Assembly (NCBI RefSeq): GCF_023503965.1
Contig: NZ_CP097298.1
Location: 2,807,001 to 2,871,000 of the forward strand
Reading direction: 5' to 3'
DNA: 64,000 nt
DNA from: Brevundimonas albigilva
GTDB lineage: Bacteria; Pseudomonadota; Alphaproteobacteria; Caulobacterales; Caulobacteraceae
The first letter of the stretch is position 1. Each line of letters begins with the position of its first letter. Of this stretch, positions 31,439 to 39,628 are shown in pieces. The position numbers and the translations under genes were made by a program. The notes beneath the pieces were generated by a model. The model saw nothing but the letters and a program-made list of their open reading frames with translations. It did not search any database and was not told the DNA's origin.

Positions 31439-32972
31439 AGGCGTCACCCTCTTCGATAATCTGAGCCTGACGTTCGCGCGTGAACGCACCGGCGTGGTCG
31501 GTCGCAACGGCGCGGGCAAGAGCACCCTGCTGCGCCTGATCGCGGGCCGTCAGGCGCCGGCCGAAGGCGTGGTCGCACGCGCCGGCTCGGTCGGCGTGCT
31601 GGACCAGCGCGCCGAAGGTCCGCCCGGCGAAAGCGCGGCCGACGCCCTGGGCGCGGCGAAGGGCCTGCGCCTGATCGAGCGCGTCCTGGCGGGCGATGCC
31701 GCCGGCGACGACCTGGCGGAGGCGGACTGGACGCTGGAGGCGCGGATCGACGAAGCGCTGGCGGCGGTGGGGCTGGCCGCCCTGCCGATGTCGCGCCAGA
31801 CCGCGGCGCTGAGCGGCGGGGAACGCACGCGATTGCGACTGGCGCGGCTGATGCTGGAAAAGCCCGATCTGATCCTTCTGGACGAGCCGACCAATCACCT
31901 GGACCAGGAGGCGCGCCGGCGGGTGGCCGAGATGGTGGAGCGATGGGAGGGCGGCGTCGTGGTCGTCAGCCACGACCGCGATCTGCTGCGCCGGATGGAC
32001 CGGATCGTCGACGTCTCGGGCCTGGGGGTGGAGATCGTCGGCGGCGGCTATGACCTCTACGCCGCCCGAAAGGCCGACGCGCGGACGGCGGCCGAGCGCG
32101 CGCTGGCCGAGGCGGAAAGGGACGTGTCGCGCGCGGGTGCGGAGGCGCAGCGCCGCGTCGAGGCGAAGGCGCGGCGCGACGCCGCCGGCCGTCGCAAGGC
32201 CGGACGCGGCGACATGCCCCGCATCCTGATCGGCGCGCGGGCCGAGCAGGCGGAAAACAGCGGCGCGCGCGATCATCGGCTGGCGACGCGCCAGGCCGAG
32301 GCGGCCGAAGCCGCCCTGGCGGCCGCGCGGTCCCGGGTCGAGCGGGTGCGGGCCCTGTCCATCGCCCTGCCGCCGACCCGCCTGCCGCCGGGCCGGACCG
32401 TGGCGACCTTGCGCGACGCGACCTGGGCGGCGCCTGACGGACGGGTCGTGCTGGGGCCGATCTCCCTGGGGCTGACCGGCCCGGAGCGGGTCGCGGTGAC
32501 CGGCGCGAACGGCGCGGGCAAGACCACGCTGCTGCGGTTGATCGCCGGGCGGATCGAGCCGACGTCGGGGACGGTCGAACGACCGGTCAGGGGCGTCATG
32601 CTGGATCAGCAGGCGGACATCCTGCGGCCCGAGGAGACCCTGGCGGAGGCGTGGCTGAGGCTGAACCCGGCGGGCCGGCTCAATGACGCCCAGGCGGCGC
32701 TGGCGCGCTTCCTGTTCCGCAACGCGGCGGCGCATCGACGTGTCGGCGACCTGTCGGGCGGGGAGCGGCTGCGCGGGGCGCTGGCGCGCGTGATGACCGG
32801 AGCCGAGCCGCCGCCTTTGCTGATCCTGGACGAGCCGACCAACCACCTGGACCTGGCCTCGGTCGAGGCGGTGGAGGGGGCGTTGGCGGGCTACGACGGC
32901 GCGCTGGTGGTGGTGAGCCACGACGCCGACTTCCTGACCGCGGTGGGCGTGGAGCGGACGCTGGCCCTTTAG
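31362..32972 (+). CDS. ABC-F family ATPase
   Basis: A soluble protein (536 residues) with two ABC ATPase modules and no membrane domain, of the ABC-F class that acts on ribosomes (translation factors or antibiotic protection). First module: GRNGAGKSTLLRLIAGR, LSGGERTRLRLARLM, LILLDEPTNHLD; second: GANGAGKTTLLRLIAGR, LSGGERLRGALARVM, LILDEPTNHLD. The linker between them (about residues 240-330) is charged and helical, as expected for the P-site tRNA interaction motif. ATG 31362 has a weak ribosome site; GTG 31404 (VTLDKVAARTPEG) is an alternative closer to the family N-terminus. Subgroup is not assigned. Confidence 0.88.
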   Translation: MPTSPSPSGSASALVTLDKVAARTPEGVTLFDNLSLTFARERTGVVGRNGAGKSTLLRLIAGRQAPAEGVVARAGSVGVLDQRAEGPPGESAADALGAAKGLRLIERVLAGDAAGDDLAEADWTLEARIDEALAAVGLAALPMSRQTAALSGGERTRLRLARLMLEKPDLILLDEPTNHLDQEARRRVAEMVERWEGGVVVVSHDRDLLRRMDRIVDVSGLGVEIVGGGYDLYAARKADARTAAERALAEAERDVSRAGAEAQRRVEAKARRDAAGRRKAGRGDMPRILIGARAEQAENSGARDHRLATRQAEAAEAALAAARSRVERVRALSIALPPTRLPPGRTVATLRDATWAAPDGRVVLGPISLGLTGPERVAVTGANGAGKTTLLRLIAGRIEPTSGTVERPVRGVMLDQQADILRPEETLAEAWLRLNPAGRLNDAQAALARFLFRNAAAHRRVGDLSGGERLRGALARVMTGAEPPPLLILDEPTNHLDLASVEAVEGALAGYDGALVVVSHDADFLTAVGVERTLAL

Positions 32973-34543
32973 CCCCAGGCCTCGACGGCGCCGCGTCGGC
33001 GGACGGGCGCGACGGAGGCCAACTGGGTGCGCGGCTCGGCCTCCGCGCGGCCGAACAGCCATCCCTGGCCGAACTGGACGCCCATGCCCTGCAGCGCCTT
33101 GGCCAGGCTTTCTGTCTCGATCATCTCGGCGATGATCTCCAGCTTCAGGGACTGGCACAGCTCCACGATGCTGCGCAGCATGGTGGCCGAGCGTTCGTCG
33201 GTTTCGATATCATGGATCAGGGCGCCGTCGATCTTGACCGCGTCCACCGAGAGGCGACGGATGTAGTCATAGGAGGCCGCGCCGGCGCCGAAGTCGTCGA
33301 TGCAGACCTTGATGCCGGCCTCGCGCAGGGCGCCCAGGCGCCGGTCGGCGGCTTCCAGATCGGCCAGGGCGGCGGTCTCGGTGACTTCGACCATCAGCCG
33401 CTTCCGTTCGGCCGTGGCGCCGCTGGTCATGTGCAGCAGGTTCTCGACATAGGCGTCGTCGCCCAGCGAACCGCCCGAGACGTTGATCGCCATCTTCAGC
33501 AGCCCGGCGCCGGGCTGGCGCATCCGCTTCAGGACCTTCTCGGCGACCGCCAGGTCGAAGGATTCGATCAGGGCCAGCTCCTCGGCCATGCGGATCGCCT
33601 CGCCGGGACCGCTGTTGGCGCTGAAGCGCGCGAGGGCCTCGAAATGATGCACCGCGCGCGAATCCAGATGGACGATGGGCTGGTAGTGGACCTGGAACTC
33701 TCGCGCCTTGACCAGGGTGCGGAAGGTTTCGGCCTCGCGGAAGGTGCGTTTCAGCGAGTCGGCGAACGCCAGCTGCGGATTGGCCAGGCCGTCGTTCTTC
33801 AGGCAGCCCTCGATGGCGAAACGCATGGCGCGAAGCACGCACAGGGATTCGGCGCCCTTGGGCACTTCCGAGGCGAAGTTGCGGGCCGAAAGATCGACGC
33901 CTTCGGCGCGGCCCGCCTCGACGATCTCGGCGGCGATATCGCGGCGGTCGTCCGGAGCGCGCAGCAGGGCGAAGCGTTCGGGCGTCAGCTGGGCCGCGCT
34001 GGATCCCTGCACGGCGGCGGATTGAAGGGTGGCCTCGATGCGCCGGTTCATCCGCGCGGCCACGTCGTCGGTCAGACCTTCCAGACCCTGGACGTCCAGG
34101 AAGGCCAGGGCCAGGCCCGTGGCGCTCTCGACCACGGGCGCGGCTTCCGCCATGAAGGTCTCGGCGTCGACCAGCGGACGCGTCTGCAGTTCGGACGCCA
34201 TGAAGGCGGGGCCTTCATAGGTCAGGCCGCACGAGACGGCCGGGGCCAGTTGCGGCAGCACGAACGCCCGCAGGGTGGCGCGTCGCAGCCGGTCCGGCCC
34301 CGCGCGCAGTAAGACCGAGACGGCGGGCGTCCTCTGTCCGGGTTGGAGCGCGCGCACGGTCGCCACCACGGCGCCGCCCTCGTGAAGCAGGTCGCCCAGC
34401 GCCTTGCCGGTCCAGGCGGCGGCGTCCTGGCCGGACACCGGCCCCACGCCGATGCCGAAGGCGATCGTCCCGCCTGAATCGACCTCGATCAACGCATCAG
34501 CGGATGCGAAGGCGAGGCCCAGCAGACGGGTGGTCATGGTCAT
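32969..34543 (-). CDS. EAL domain cyclic-di-GMP phosphodiesterase
   Basis: A soluble protein of 524 residues. The N-terminal half is of a divergent, possibly PAS- and GGDEF-like sensory type without catalytic motifs; the C-terminal half (from about residue 265) is an EAL domain. Metal and catalytic residues appear intact: FEALAR (Glu), INVSGGSL (Asn), EVTET (Glu), CIDDFGAG (Asp-Asp), VKIDGAL (Lys), AEMIETE (Glu) and GQGWLFG (Gln), so c-di-GMP hydrolysis is likely. Position next to flagellar genes suggests a role in motility. ATG 34543 preferred; GTG 34558 is possible. The 3' end overlaps the ABC-F stop by four bases. Confidence 0.87.
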   Translation of the reverse strand: MTMTTRLLGLAFASADALIEVDSGGTIAFGIGVGPVSGQDAAAWTGKALGDLLHEGGAVVATVRALQPGQRTPAVSVLLRAGPDRLRRATLRAFVLPQLAPAVSCGLTYEGPAFMASELQTRPLVDAETFMAEAAPVVESATGLALAFLDVQGLEGLTDDVAARMNRRIEATLQSAAVQGSSAAQLTPERFALLRAPDDRRDIAAEIVEAGRAEGVDLSARNFASEVPKGAESLCVLRAMRFAIEGCLKNDGLANPQLAFADSLKRTFREAETFRTLVKAREFQVHYQPIVHLDSRAVHHFEALARFSANSGPGEAIRMAEELALIESFDLAVAEKVLKRMRQPGAGLLKMAINVSGGSLGDDAYVENLLHMTSGATAERKRLMVEVTETAALADLEAADRRLGALREAGIKVCIDDFGAGAASYDYIRRLSVDAVKIDGALIHDIETDERSATMLRSIVELCQSLKLEIIAEMIETESLAKALQGMGVQFGQGWLFGRAEAEPRTQLASVAPVRRRGAVEAWG

Positions 34544-34568
34544 GACCCCATTGAGCACGCGCGCGCTT

Positions 34569-34593
34569 AAAAAATCGGCAACGCGCCGGCGCG
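34569..34593 (-). terminator. possible intrinsic terminator after the flgI operon
   Basis: On the minus strand a 12-base palindrome CGCGCCGGCGCG is followed seven bases later by six T. It lies 10-35 bases after the stop of the FlgN-like gene. The loop is only four bases and the stem is short, so the terminator may be weak. Confidence 0.35.
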
Positions 34594-34603
34594 GGGCGTC
34601 GGG

Positions 34604-35041
34604 TCAGGCCGTGCGGTTGAAGGCGACGGCGCGGCCGTCGCCCTGGGCGGCGCGGCCGTCGGCGGCGTAGGCGGCCGCGGGGGTGCGCGACGCCGCGACC
34701 TCGTGCGCGATGGTGCGCACCAGCCCCTCCGAGATCGTCCGTGCCGCCTCCACGGCCCGTGCGTGGCGGTTCAGGACGCCGTCGAAGACGCGGGTGGCCT
34801 CGGCCAGTTCGCGCTTGTCGGCGGCCGGCGCGGCCGAGAGCAGCCCGGGATCGGCCTTCACCTGGGCCGTGTCGCGGCGGTAGAGATTGGCCATCTCCTG
34901 GGTGTCGGCCAGGCCCGCGGCGATGTCGCGCGGGCGATGGGTTTCCAGCGCCTCGGTCTCGGCCGAGAGGCGCTCGCCCAGCCGGCGGGTCAGGTCGATC
35001 AGCTGGCGCACGCGCGCCCGGGCCAGGTCGGCGTCGCTCAT
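34604..35041 (-). CDS. FlgN/FlbY-like flagellar protein
   Basis: A 145-residue helical protein (MSDADLARARVRQLIDLTRRLGERLSAETEALE), with the charged heptad pattern of FlgN-type chaperones of the hook-associated proteins; in Caulobacterales a protein of this sort (FlbY) follows flgI and the rod-binding gene. The start overlaps the stop of the upstream gene (ATGA). Role is inferred from position and helical pattern, not from a diagnostic motif. Confidence 0.65.
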   Translation of the reverse strand: MSDADLARARVRQLIDLTRRLGERLSAETEALETHRPRDIAAGLADTQEMANLYRRDTAQVKADPGLLSAAPAADKRELAEATRVFDGVLNRHARAVEAARTISEGLVRTIAHEVAASRTPAAAYAADGRAAQGDGRAVAFNRTA

Positions 35042-35337
35042 TGGGACTGCTCCTGCATCTTCAGCATCTCGCTCATCACCGACGAGGCCAGGCCGATGCC
35101 GCCGGCGGCGACGGTCTTCTTGGCCATTTCGTCGACCAGGAAGCTGCGCCAGGTCTGTTCGGCGCTGCCGCCGCCGAAGGGGCCGTCGGTCGAAAGCCCC
35201 TCGAACATCGGCTTCATCATCTGGGCCAGGAAGGTGGCCTCGAACGCCTCGGCGGTTTCGCGCGCCTTATCCGAGACGGCGCCGACGGCCTGGCCGACGG
35301 GCTTTAGCAGGTCGGTGGGCAGGGTCAGGTCGGCCAT
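35038..35337 (-). CDS. rod-binding protein (FlgJ N-terminal domain type)
   Basis: A 99-residue protein corresponding to the N-terminal rod-capping domain of FlgJ, without the muramidase domain, as is usual in alphaproteobacteria. FEATFLAQMMKPMFEGL, FGGGSAEQTWRSFLVDEMAK and GIGLASSVMSEMLKMQ match the family. It scaffolds rod assembly in the periplasm. It lies three bases after flgI and overlaps the FlgN-like gene by four bases, so the three form one operon. Confidence 0.88.
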   Translation of the reverse strand: MADLTLPTDLLKPVGQAVGAVSDKARETAEAFEATFLAQMMKPMFEGLSTDGPFGGGSAEQTWRSFLVDEMAKKTVAAGGIGLASSVMSEMLKMQEQSQ

Positions 35338-35339
35338 GG

Positions 35340-36455
35340 TCACATCACCTCGATGTCGGCCTGAAGCGCGCCGGCGGCCTTGATGGCCTGAAGGATGGAG
35401 ATCATGTCGCGCGGGCTGACCCCCAGGGCGTTCAGGCCGTTGACCAGGGTGGACAGGTTGGCCGCTCCGCCGACCAGCCGCATCTGGGTGCCCAGGTCCT
35501 CCTCGACGCTGACGCCGCTGTCGGGGACGACCGCGGTCTGGCCCTGGCTGAAGGGGGCGGGCTGGCTGACGAAGGGACGTTCGTCGACCGAGATGGTCAG
35601 ATTGCCCTGGGCGATGGCCACCTGGGAGATGCGCACCGCCTCGCCCATGACGATCACGCCGTTGACCTCGTCGATAATCACCTTGGCGGGAGAATCGACG
35701 GTGATCGGCAGGTTCTCGATCTGGCTGATGAAGCCGGCCATGCCCATCTGGCCCGGCGAGCGGAGCGCCACGACCGAGCCGTTCTCGGCCAGGGCCGAAC
35801 CGGGATAGGCGCCGTTGATCACGCCGGCGACCCGCTGGGCCGTAGTGAAGTCCGGGTTGCGCAGGGTCAGCCGGACCTCGTTCATATTGGTCAGCTGGAA
35901 GCCGGTCTCGCGTTCGACGGTGGCGCCGGAGGCGATGCGGCCGGCGGTCGGCACGCCGCGCGTCACCGACGAGCCCGAGGCGCCCGAGGCCGAGACGGCG
36001 CCCGTCTGGATGGATCCCTGGGCGACCGCATAGACCTGGCCGTCCGCACCCTGCAGGCTGGTGACCAGCAGGGTGCCGCCCAGCAGGCTCTTGGCGTCGC
36101 ACATGGAGGAGACCGAGACGTCGATGCGCGAGCCGGGCGTGGCGAAGGCCGGAAGATCGGCCGTCACCATGATGGCGGCCATGTTCTTGGAGTTGGCGTT
36201 GGTCCCGCGGATGTTGACGCCCAACCGTTCGGTCATGCCCTCCAGCGACTGGCGGGTGAAGGGGCAGTTGCGCAGGCTGTCGCCGGTGCCGTTCAGCCCG
36301 ACCACCAGGCCGTAGCCGACCAGCTGGTTGGAGCGGACGCCCTCCACGGCGGCGATGTCCTTGATCCGCGACTGGGCCATCGCCGGCGCGGCTGCGCCGC
36401 CGAACGCGGCGGCCAGGACGAGCGGGGCGATGAGTCGGCCGAGCATTTTCTGCAT
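35340..36455 (-). CDS. flgI: flagellar P-ring protein FlgI
   Basis: Forms the periplasmic P-ring around the flagellar rod. A Sec signal peptide (residues 1-27, ending APAMA) precedes the mature protein with RIKDIAAVEGVRSNQLVGYG, VVGLNGTGD, NMAAIMVTADLP and a C-terminal LVNGLNALGVSPRDMISILQAIKAAGALQA. Length 371 residues is normal. ATG 36455 is used because it gives a clean signal peptide. A sigma-54 promoter lies about 37 bases upstream, as expected for a late-class Caulobacter-type flagellar gene. First gene of flgI-flgJ-flgN. Confidence 0.96.
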   Translation of the reverse strand: MQKMLGRLIAPLVLAAAFGGAAAPAMAQSRIKDIAAVEGVRSNQLVGYGLVVGLNGTGDSLRNCPFTRQSLEGMTERLGVNIRGTNANSKNMAAIMVTADLPAFATPGSRIDVSVSSMCDAKSLLGGTLLVTSLQGADGQVYAVAQGSIQTGAVSASGASGSSVTRGVPTAGRIASGATVERETGFQLTNMNEVRLTLRNPDFTTAQRVAGVINGAYPGSALAENGSVVALRSPGQMGMAGFISQIENLPITVDSPAKVIIDEVNGVIVMGEAVRISQVAIAQGNLTISVDERPFVSQPAPFSQGQTAVVPDSGVSVEEDLGTQMRLVGGAANLSTLVNGLNALGVSPRDMISILQAIKAAGALQADIEVM

Positions 36456-36491
36456 GGGTGCGGGGTCCGTACGCAATTCGCCCCGTTCGTT

Positions 36492-36507
36492 GCGAAGATC
36501 GTGCCGG
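36492..36507 (-). promoter_or_regulatory. sigma-54 promoter for flgI
   Basis: The minus strand reads CCGGCACGATCTTCGC, close to the sigma-54 consensus TGGCACG-N4-TTGC. The invariant GG and GC pairs are present with exactly ten bases between them. It is about 37 bases upstream of the flgI ATG. In Caulobacter this class is switched on by FlbD with the FliX regulator, whose gene is directly divergent here. Confidence 0.75.
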
Positions 36508-36578
36508 AAAAAATGCTCAGCAAAAGCAATGACCCCGCCCGTCGGTCCCGCGTCCTTGCGGCAAGTTTTGCCGCGTCG

Positions 36579-36586
36579 TTAACCAA
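36579..36586 (+). promoter_or_regulatory. possible CtrA half-site before fliX
   Basis: TTAACCAA matches seven of eight bases of the CtrA half-site TTAACCAT. It lies about 50 bases before the fliX start in the region shared with flgI. A second TTAA at the right spacing is not present, so this is a weak call that rests on the known CtrA control of flagellar regulators in this order. Confidence 0.3.
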
Positions 36587-36634
36587 ACGCTCATGTCGGG
36601 CGGCGAAACATCGGATCATGATCCGGAGAGTCGC

Positions 36635-37074
36635 ATGAAGATCACCGGCCCCGCCGCGCCCGGCGCCTCGTCCAGCGCCCGACCTTCCCGTCCGGCCTCG
36701 GGCTTTTCGCTGGGGAGCGCGCCCAGCGCCAGCGCGACCGGCGCGGCCGCGCCGACCGCCTCGACCTCGGGCGTTTCGGACGTCTCGGCCCTGATGGCGT
36801 TGCAGGGGGTGGAGGGCCCGCTGGAGCGTCGCCGCCGGGCGGTCCGGAGGGGCGGGGGCTGCTGGATCGGCTGGACGAGCTGAAGCTGGCGCTGCTGGGC
36901 GGCGAGGCCGACGAGGCCGCGCTCCGGCGTCTCTCCCGCGCGCTTCAGGAGGAGCGCCCCGAGGCCGGCGAAGAGGCCGGGCTGAACGCCGTCCTGGACG
37001 AGATCGATCTTCGAGCCTCAGTTGAACTGGCCAAGGCCGAGATGCGCCGGGCCGACCCGCGTACGAGATCGTAA
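36635..37074 (+). CDS. fliX: flagellar assembly regulator FliX, frame broken
   Basis: A trans-acting regulator that binds FlbD and couples flagellar basal-body assembly to late gene expression in Caulobacter. It begins MKITGPAAPGASSSARPSR (Ser/Ala/Gly-rich), followed by VSDVSALMALQGVEGPLERRRRAV, the family's core. A missing G in the run at 36854-36858 breaks the frame; adding it restores GGGLLDRLDELKLALLGGEAD...LNAVLDEIDLRASVELAKAEMRR, the conserved C-terminal half. Repaired length 146 residues. A GGAGAG ribosome site precedes ATG 36635. Divergent from flgI, as in Caulobacter. Confidence 0.9.
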
Positions 37075-37086
37075 CTCCTTTGCATT

Positions 37087-37104
37087 GCGTGACAATTGTC
37101 ACGC
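37087..37104. promoter_or_regulatory. perfect 18-bp palindrome upstream of dksA
   Basis: GCGTGACAATTGTCACGC is a perfect inverted repeat. It lies 12 bases after the fliX stop and about 64 bases upstream of the -35-like element proposed for dksA. There is no T-run, so it is not an intrinsic terminator; its form is that of an operator for a dimeric regulator. The regulator is not known to me. Confidence 0.5.
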
Positions 37105-37150
37105 CCGTACGCCTGTCGGCGGAATTGCGATCACGGAATCGCGAGCCGCG

Positions 37151-37178
37151 TTGCCGCGACTCGCGCGGGTGCTATACG
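37151..37178 (+). promoter_or_regulatory. possible sigma-70 promoter for dksA
   Basis: TTGCCG (37151-37156) and TATACG (37173-37178) are 16 bases apart and end about 44 bases before the dksA ATG. Each element agrees with the consensus at four of six bases, which is reasonable for a high-GC genome. Confidence 0.4.
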
Positions 37179-37221
37179 GCCCCTACGCCACAGGGGGGCG
37201 TGCTATTAGAGCGTGAGTGCG

Positions 37222-37656
37222 ATGAACGCATTGGCGTCCGTAATGTCCGACGAAACGGCTGCGTACCGGCCATCCGACGACGAGCCGTTCATGAATGAAC
37301 GGCAGCTTGCCTACTTCAAGAAGAAGCTGCTGGCGTGGAAGGACGACATCCTGCGCGAGTCGCGCGGGACGGTGGTCAATCTGAAGGCCGAGACCGAGAA
37401 CCACCCCGACCTGGTGGATCGCGCGTCGTCGGAATCGGATCGCGCGCTGGAGCTTCGGACCCGCGACCGCCAGCGCAAGTTGATCTCCAAGATCGACGAC
37501 GCGCTGCGCCGGATCGAGGACGGCTCCTACGGCTATTGCGAGGACACCGGCGAACCGATCGGCCTGGGCCGACTGGAAGCCCGTCCGACGGCGACCCTGT
37601 CGGTCGAGGCCCAGGAACGCCACGAACGCCGCGAGCGCGTGCACCGCGACGACTGA
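37222..37656 (+). CDS. dksA: RNA polymerase-binding transcription factor DksA
   Basis: Binds in the RNA polymerase secondary channel and works with ppGpp. The coiled-coil tip (DLVDRASSESDRALELRTRDR, with the two acidic residues) and the C-terminal YGYCEDTGEPIGLGRLEARPTA are clear. Of the four zinc-ligand cysteines of E. coli DksA only the first is present (C-x-x-T and S-x-x-A instead of C-x-x-C pairs), as in many alphaproteobacteria, so zinc is probably not bound in the classical way. ATG 37222 and GTG 37213 are both possible starts. Confidence 0.94.
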   Translation: MNALASVMSDETAAYRPSDDEPFMNERQLAYFKKKLLAWKDDILRESRGTVVNLKAETENHPDLVDRASSESDRALELRTRDRQRKLISKIDDALRRIEDGSYGYCEDTGEPIGLGRLEARPTATLSVEAQERHERRERVHRDD

Positions 37657-37661
37657 TCGGC

Positions 37662-37686
37662 GTCGGGCGCCCGACCGGCGTCTTTC
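37662..37686 (+). terminator. possible intrinsic terminator after dksA
   Basis: GTCGGGCGCCCGAC (37662-37675) is a perfect palindrome six bases after the dksA stop and is followed by CGGCGTCTTTC. The T-run is short and interrupted, so termination may be partial. Confidence 0.45.
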
Positions 37687-37841
37687 GCGCCAGGTCGTCA
37701 CCGCTGATCCTGGCTCGGCGGGGCAGGCGAGACCGTCGCCTTGGTCGGTCTGGCGATCTTTGTCGAAGGCGACGCGAGCGTTCGCGCCGGGTTTCGCCGC
37801 CGCCTGCCAAGCCGCGCCTTGACTTCGCCGGGTTGCGGCGC

Positions 37842-37873
37842 GACCTAGCCGCCTCGCTTTCGAGGTCTAGGTC
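37842..37873 (+). promoter_or_regulatory. stem-loop just before the gltX start codon
   Basis: GACCTAG (37842-37848) pairs with CTAGGTC (37867-37873), and inside it CCTCG pairs with CGAGG around a CTTT loop. The structure ends three bases before the gltX ATG at 37877 and covers the place where a ribosome site would be. A TTGACT element is at 37819-37824. It may act as an RNA hairpin on initiation or, as an inverted repeat, as a DNA operator. The rest of the 220-base dksA-gltX gap shows no gene. Confidence 0.5.
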
Positions 37874-37876
37874 TTC

Positions 37877-39211
37877 ATGTCCGTCAAGGTTCGTTTCGCC
37901 CCGTCGCCGACGGGTAAGCTGCACGTCGGCAACGTCCGCACCGCCCTGGTGAACTGGCTGTTCGCGAAAGGGCAGGGCGGATCGTTCGTGCTGCGCATCG
38001 ACGACACCGACCTGGCGCGTTCGACCGCCGCGTTCGAGCAGGGGATCGAGGACGATCTGGCCTGGCTGGGACTGACCTGGGACGAGCGCTACAACCAGTC
38101 CAAGCGGTTCGACCGCTATGAGGAGGCGGCCGAGCGCCTGAAGGCGTCGGGGCGGCTGTATCCGGCCTATGAGACGGCCGAGGAACTGGATCGCCGGCGC
38201 AAGGTGCAGCTGTCGCGCGGCCTGCCGCCGATCTACGACCGCGCCGCGCTGGACCTGACTGACGCGCAGAAGGCGGCCTACGAGGCCGAAGGGCGTCGCC
38301 CGCACTGGCGCTTCAAGCTGGAAGGCAAGCGGGTGTCGTGGGAAGACCTGGCGCGCGGGCACGCCGAGGTGGATACGGCGTCGATGTCCGACCCGGTGCT
38401 GATCCGCGAGGACGGCCTGTTCCTCTACACCCTGCCGTCCGTCGTGGACGACATCGACATGGCGATCACCCACATCATCCGGGGCGAGGACCACGTCACC
38501 AATACGGGCGCCCAGATCGAGATCTTCGAGGCGCTGGGCGCGCCGGTTCCCGGCTTCGCCCACATGCCGCTGCTGGTCGGCGCGGACGGCGCGGCCCTGT
38601 CCAAGCGGCTGGGCTCGCTGTCGATCAGCGAGATGCGCGACCAAGGCTACGAGCCCATCGCCATCACCAGCCATCTGGGCCGCATCGGCACGTCGGACCC
38701 GCTGGAAGTCGCCGCCTCCGTCCAGGCGCTAGGCGAAAGCTTCGCCTTCTCCAAGATGGGTCGCTCGCCGGCGCGATACGACACGGCGGACCTGGACCGG
38801 TTGAACGCCCAGGCGCTGCACGCCCTGTCCTATGAGGCCGCGCGGCCGCGTCTGGCGGCGGTCAACGCGGACCTGGGCGAGACCTTCTGGGACGTGGTGC
38901 GGCCCAACCTGAACAAGTTCGCCGACGTCGTCGAAATGGCGAAGATCGTGAAGGGACCGATCACGCCGGTGATCGAGGATGCGGCCTTCGCCGAGACGGC
39001 GCTGGGCCTGCTGCCCGACACCATCGACGAGACCGCCTGGTCGGCCTGGACCGGCGCGGTGAAGGCCGAGACCGGGGCCAAGGGCAAGGCGCTGTTCATG
39101 CCGCTGCGCCTCGCCTTGACCGGACAGGCGCATGGGCCGGACATGGCCGCCCTGGCCCCGCTGATCGGCCGAGAGACCATCGTTCGCCGTCTGAGAGGCG
39201 AGACGGCCTGA
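37877..39211 (+). CDS. gltX: glutamate--tRNA ligase
   Basis: Charges tRNA-Glu with glutamate, class I synthetase. The N-terminal VRFAPSPTGKLHVGN carries the HIGH-type motif (residues 16-19) and ALSKRLGSLS the KMSKS-type motif near residue 240. Length 444 residues is somewhat short, of the GluRS2 type often found with a second copy elsewhere in alphaproteobacteria; that copy, if any, is outside the window. No frame problem. No clear Shine-Dalgarno precedes ATG 37877; the upstream hairpin covers that place. Confidence 0.95.
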   Translation: MSVKVRFAPSPTGKLHVGNVRTALVNWLFAKGQGGSFVLRIDDTDLARSTAAFEQGIEDDLAWLGLTWDERYNQSKRFDRYEEAAERLKASGRLYPAYETAEELDRRRKVQLSRGLPPIYDRAALDLTDAQKAAYEAEGRRPHWRFKLEGKRVSWEDLARGHAEVDTASMSDPVLIREDGLFLYTLPSVVDDIDMAITHIIRGEDHVTNTGAQIEIFEALGAPVPGFAHMPLLVGADGAALSKRLGSLSISEMRDQGYEPIAITSHLGRIGTSDPLEVAASVQALGESFAFSKMGRSPARYDTADLDRLNAQALHALSYEAARPRLAAVNADLGETFWDVVRPNLNKFADVVEMAKIVKGPITPVIEDAAFAETALGLLPDTIDETAWSAWTGAVKAETGAKGKALFMPLRLALTGQAHGPDMAALAPLIGRETIVRRLRGETA

Positions 39212-39229
39212 CGGCCGCCTCGCGCCCGG

Positions 39230-39535
39230 TCAGGCGTTGCAGGCGGCGATCTGTTCGTCGGTCAGGCTCACGCCCTTCCAGGAGAAGGCGGTCACCGGGC
39301 CCAGACGCTGGACCACCCGGCGGCAGGCGCGGGTCGCCGGTTGTTCGGACCCGCCCGACGCGGTGCAGACCGCGCCTTCGCAGGCCCAGCGGGCGCCGTC
39401 CAGGATCAGCGGCCGCGACGGGGCGTCGGCCGCGTCGGCCAGGGTCAGGCGGGTCGGAGGCAGGCTGGTCGGGGCGGGCGACTGCGCCGCGGCGGGAGCG
39501 GCCAGCAGGGCGGCGGCGAGAATGAGAGCGCGCAT
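39230..39535 (-). CDS. small exported Cys-rich protein, CC_3452-like
   Basis: A 101-residue protein with a signal peptide (MRALILAAALLAAPAAAQ) and four Cys in the mature part (WACEGAVCTA and RACRRV...ACNA), probably two disulphides. The pattern resembles small periplasmic proteins found only in Caulobacterales. Function unknown. ATG 39535 has GGAG seven bases upstream. On the minus strand a perfect TTGACA (39602-39607) lies upstream and could be its -35 element. The gap to the next gene holds two short inverted repeats. Confidence 0.65.
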   Translation of the reverse strand: MRALILAAALLAAPAAAQSPAPTSLPPTRLTLADAADAPSRPLILDGARWACEGAVCTASGGSEQPATRACRRVVQRLGPVTAFSWKGVSLTDEQIAACNA

Positions 39536-39628
39536 GGGAATCTCCAAACGGGGACGATCGCTTGCCGATCGTTCCCGCCTCTCACCGTCTTTTTAGAAAA
39601 CTGTCAATGCCGAATGATCGGCGTTCAG

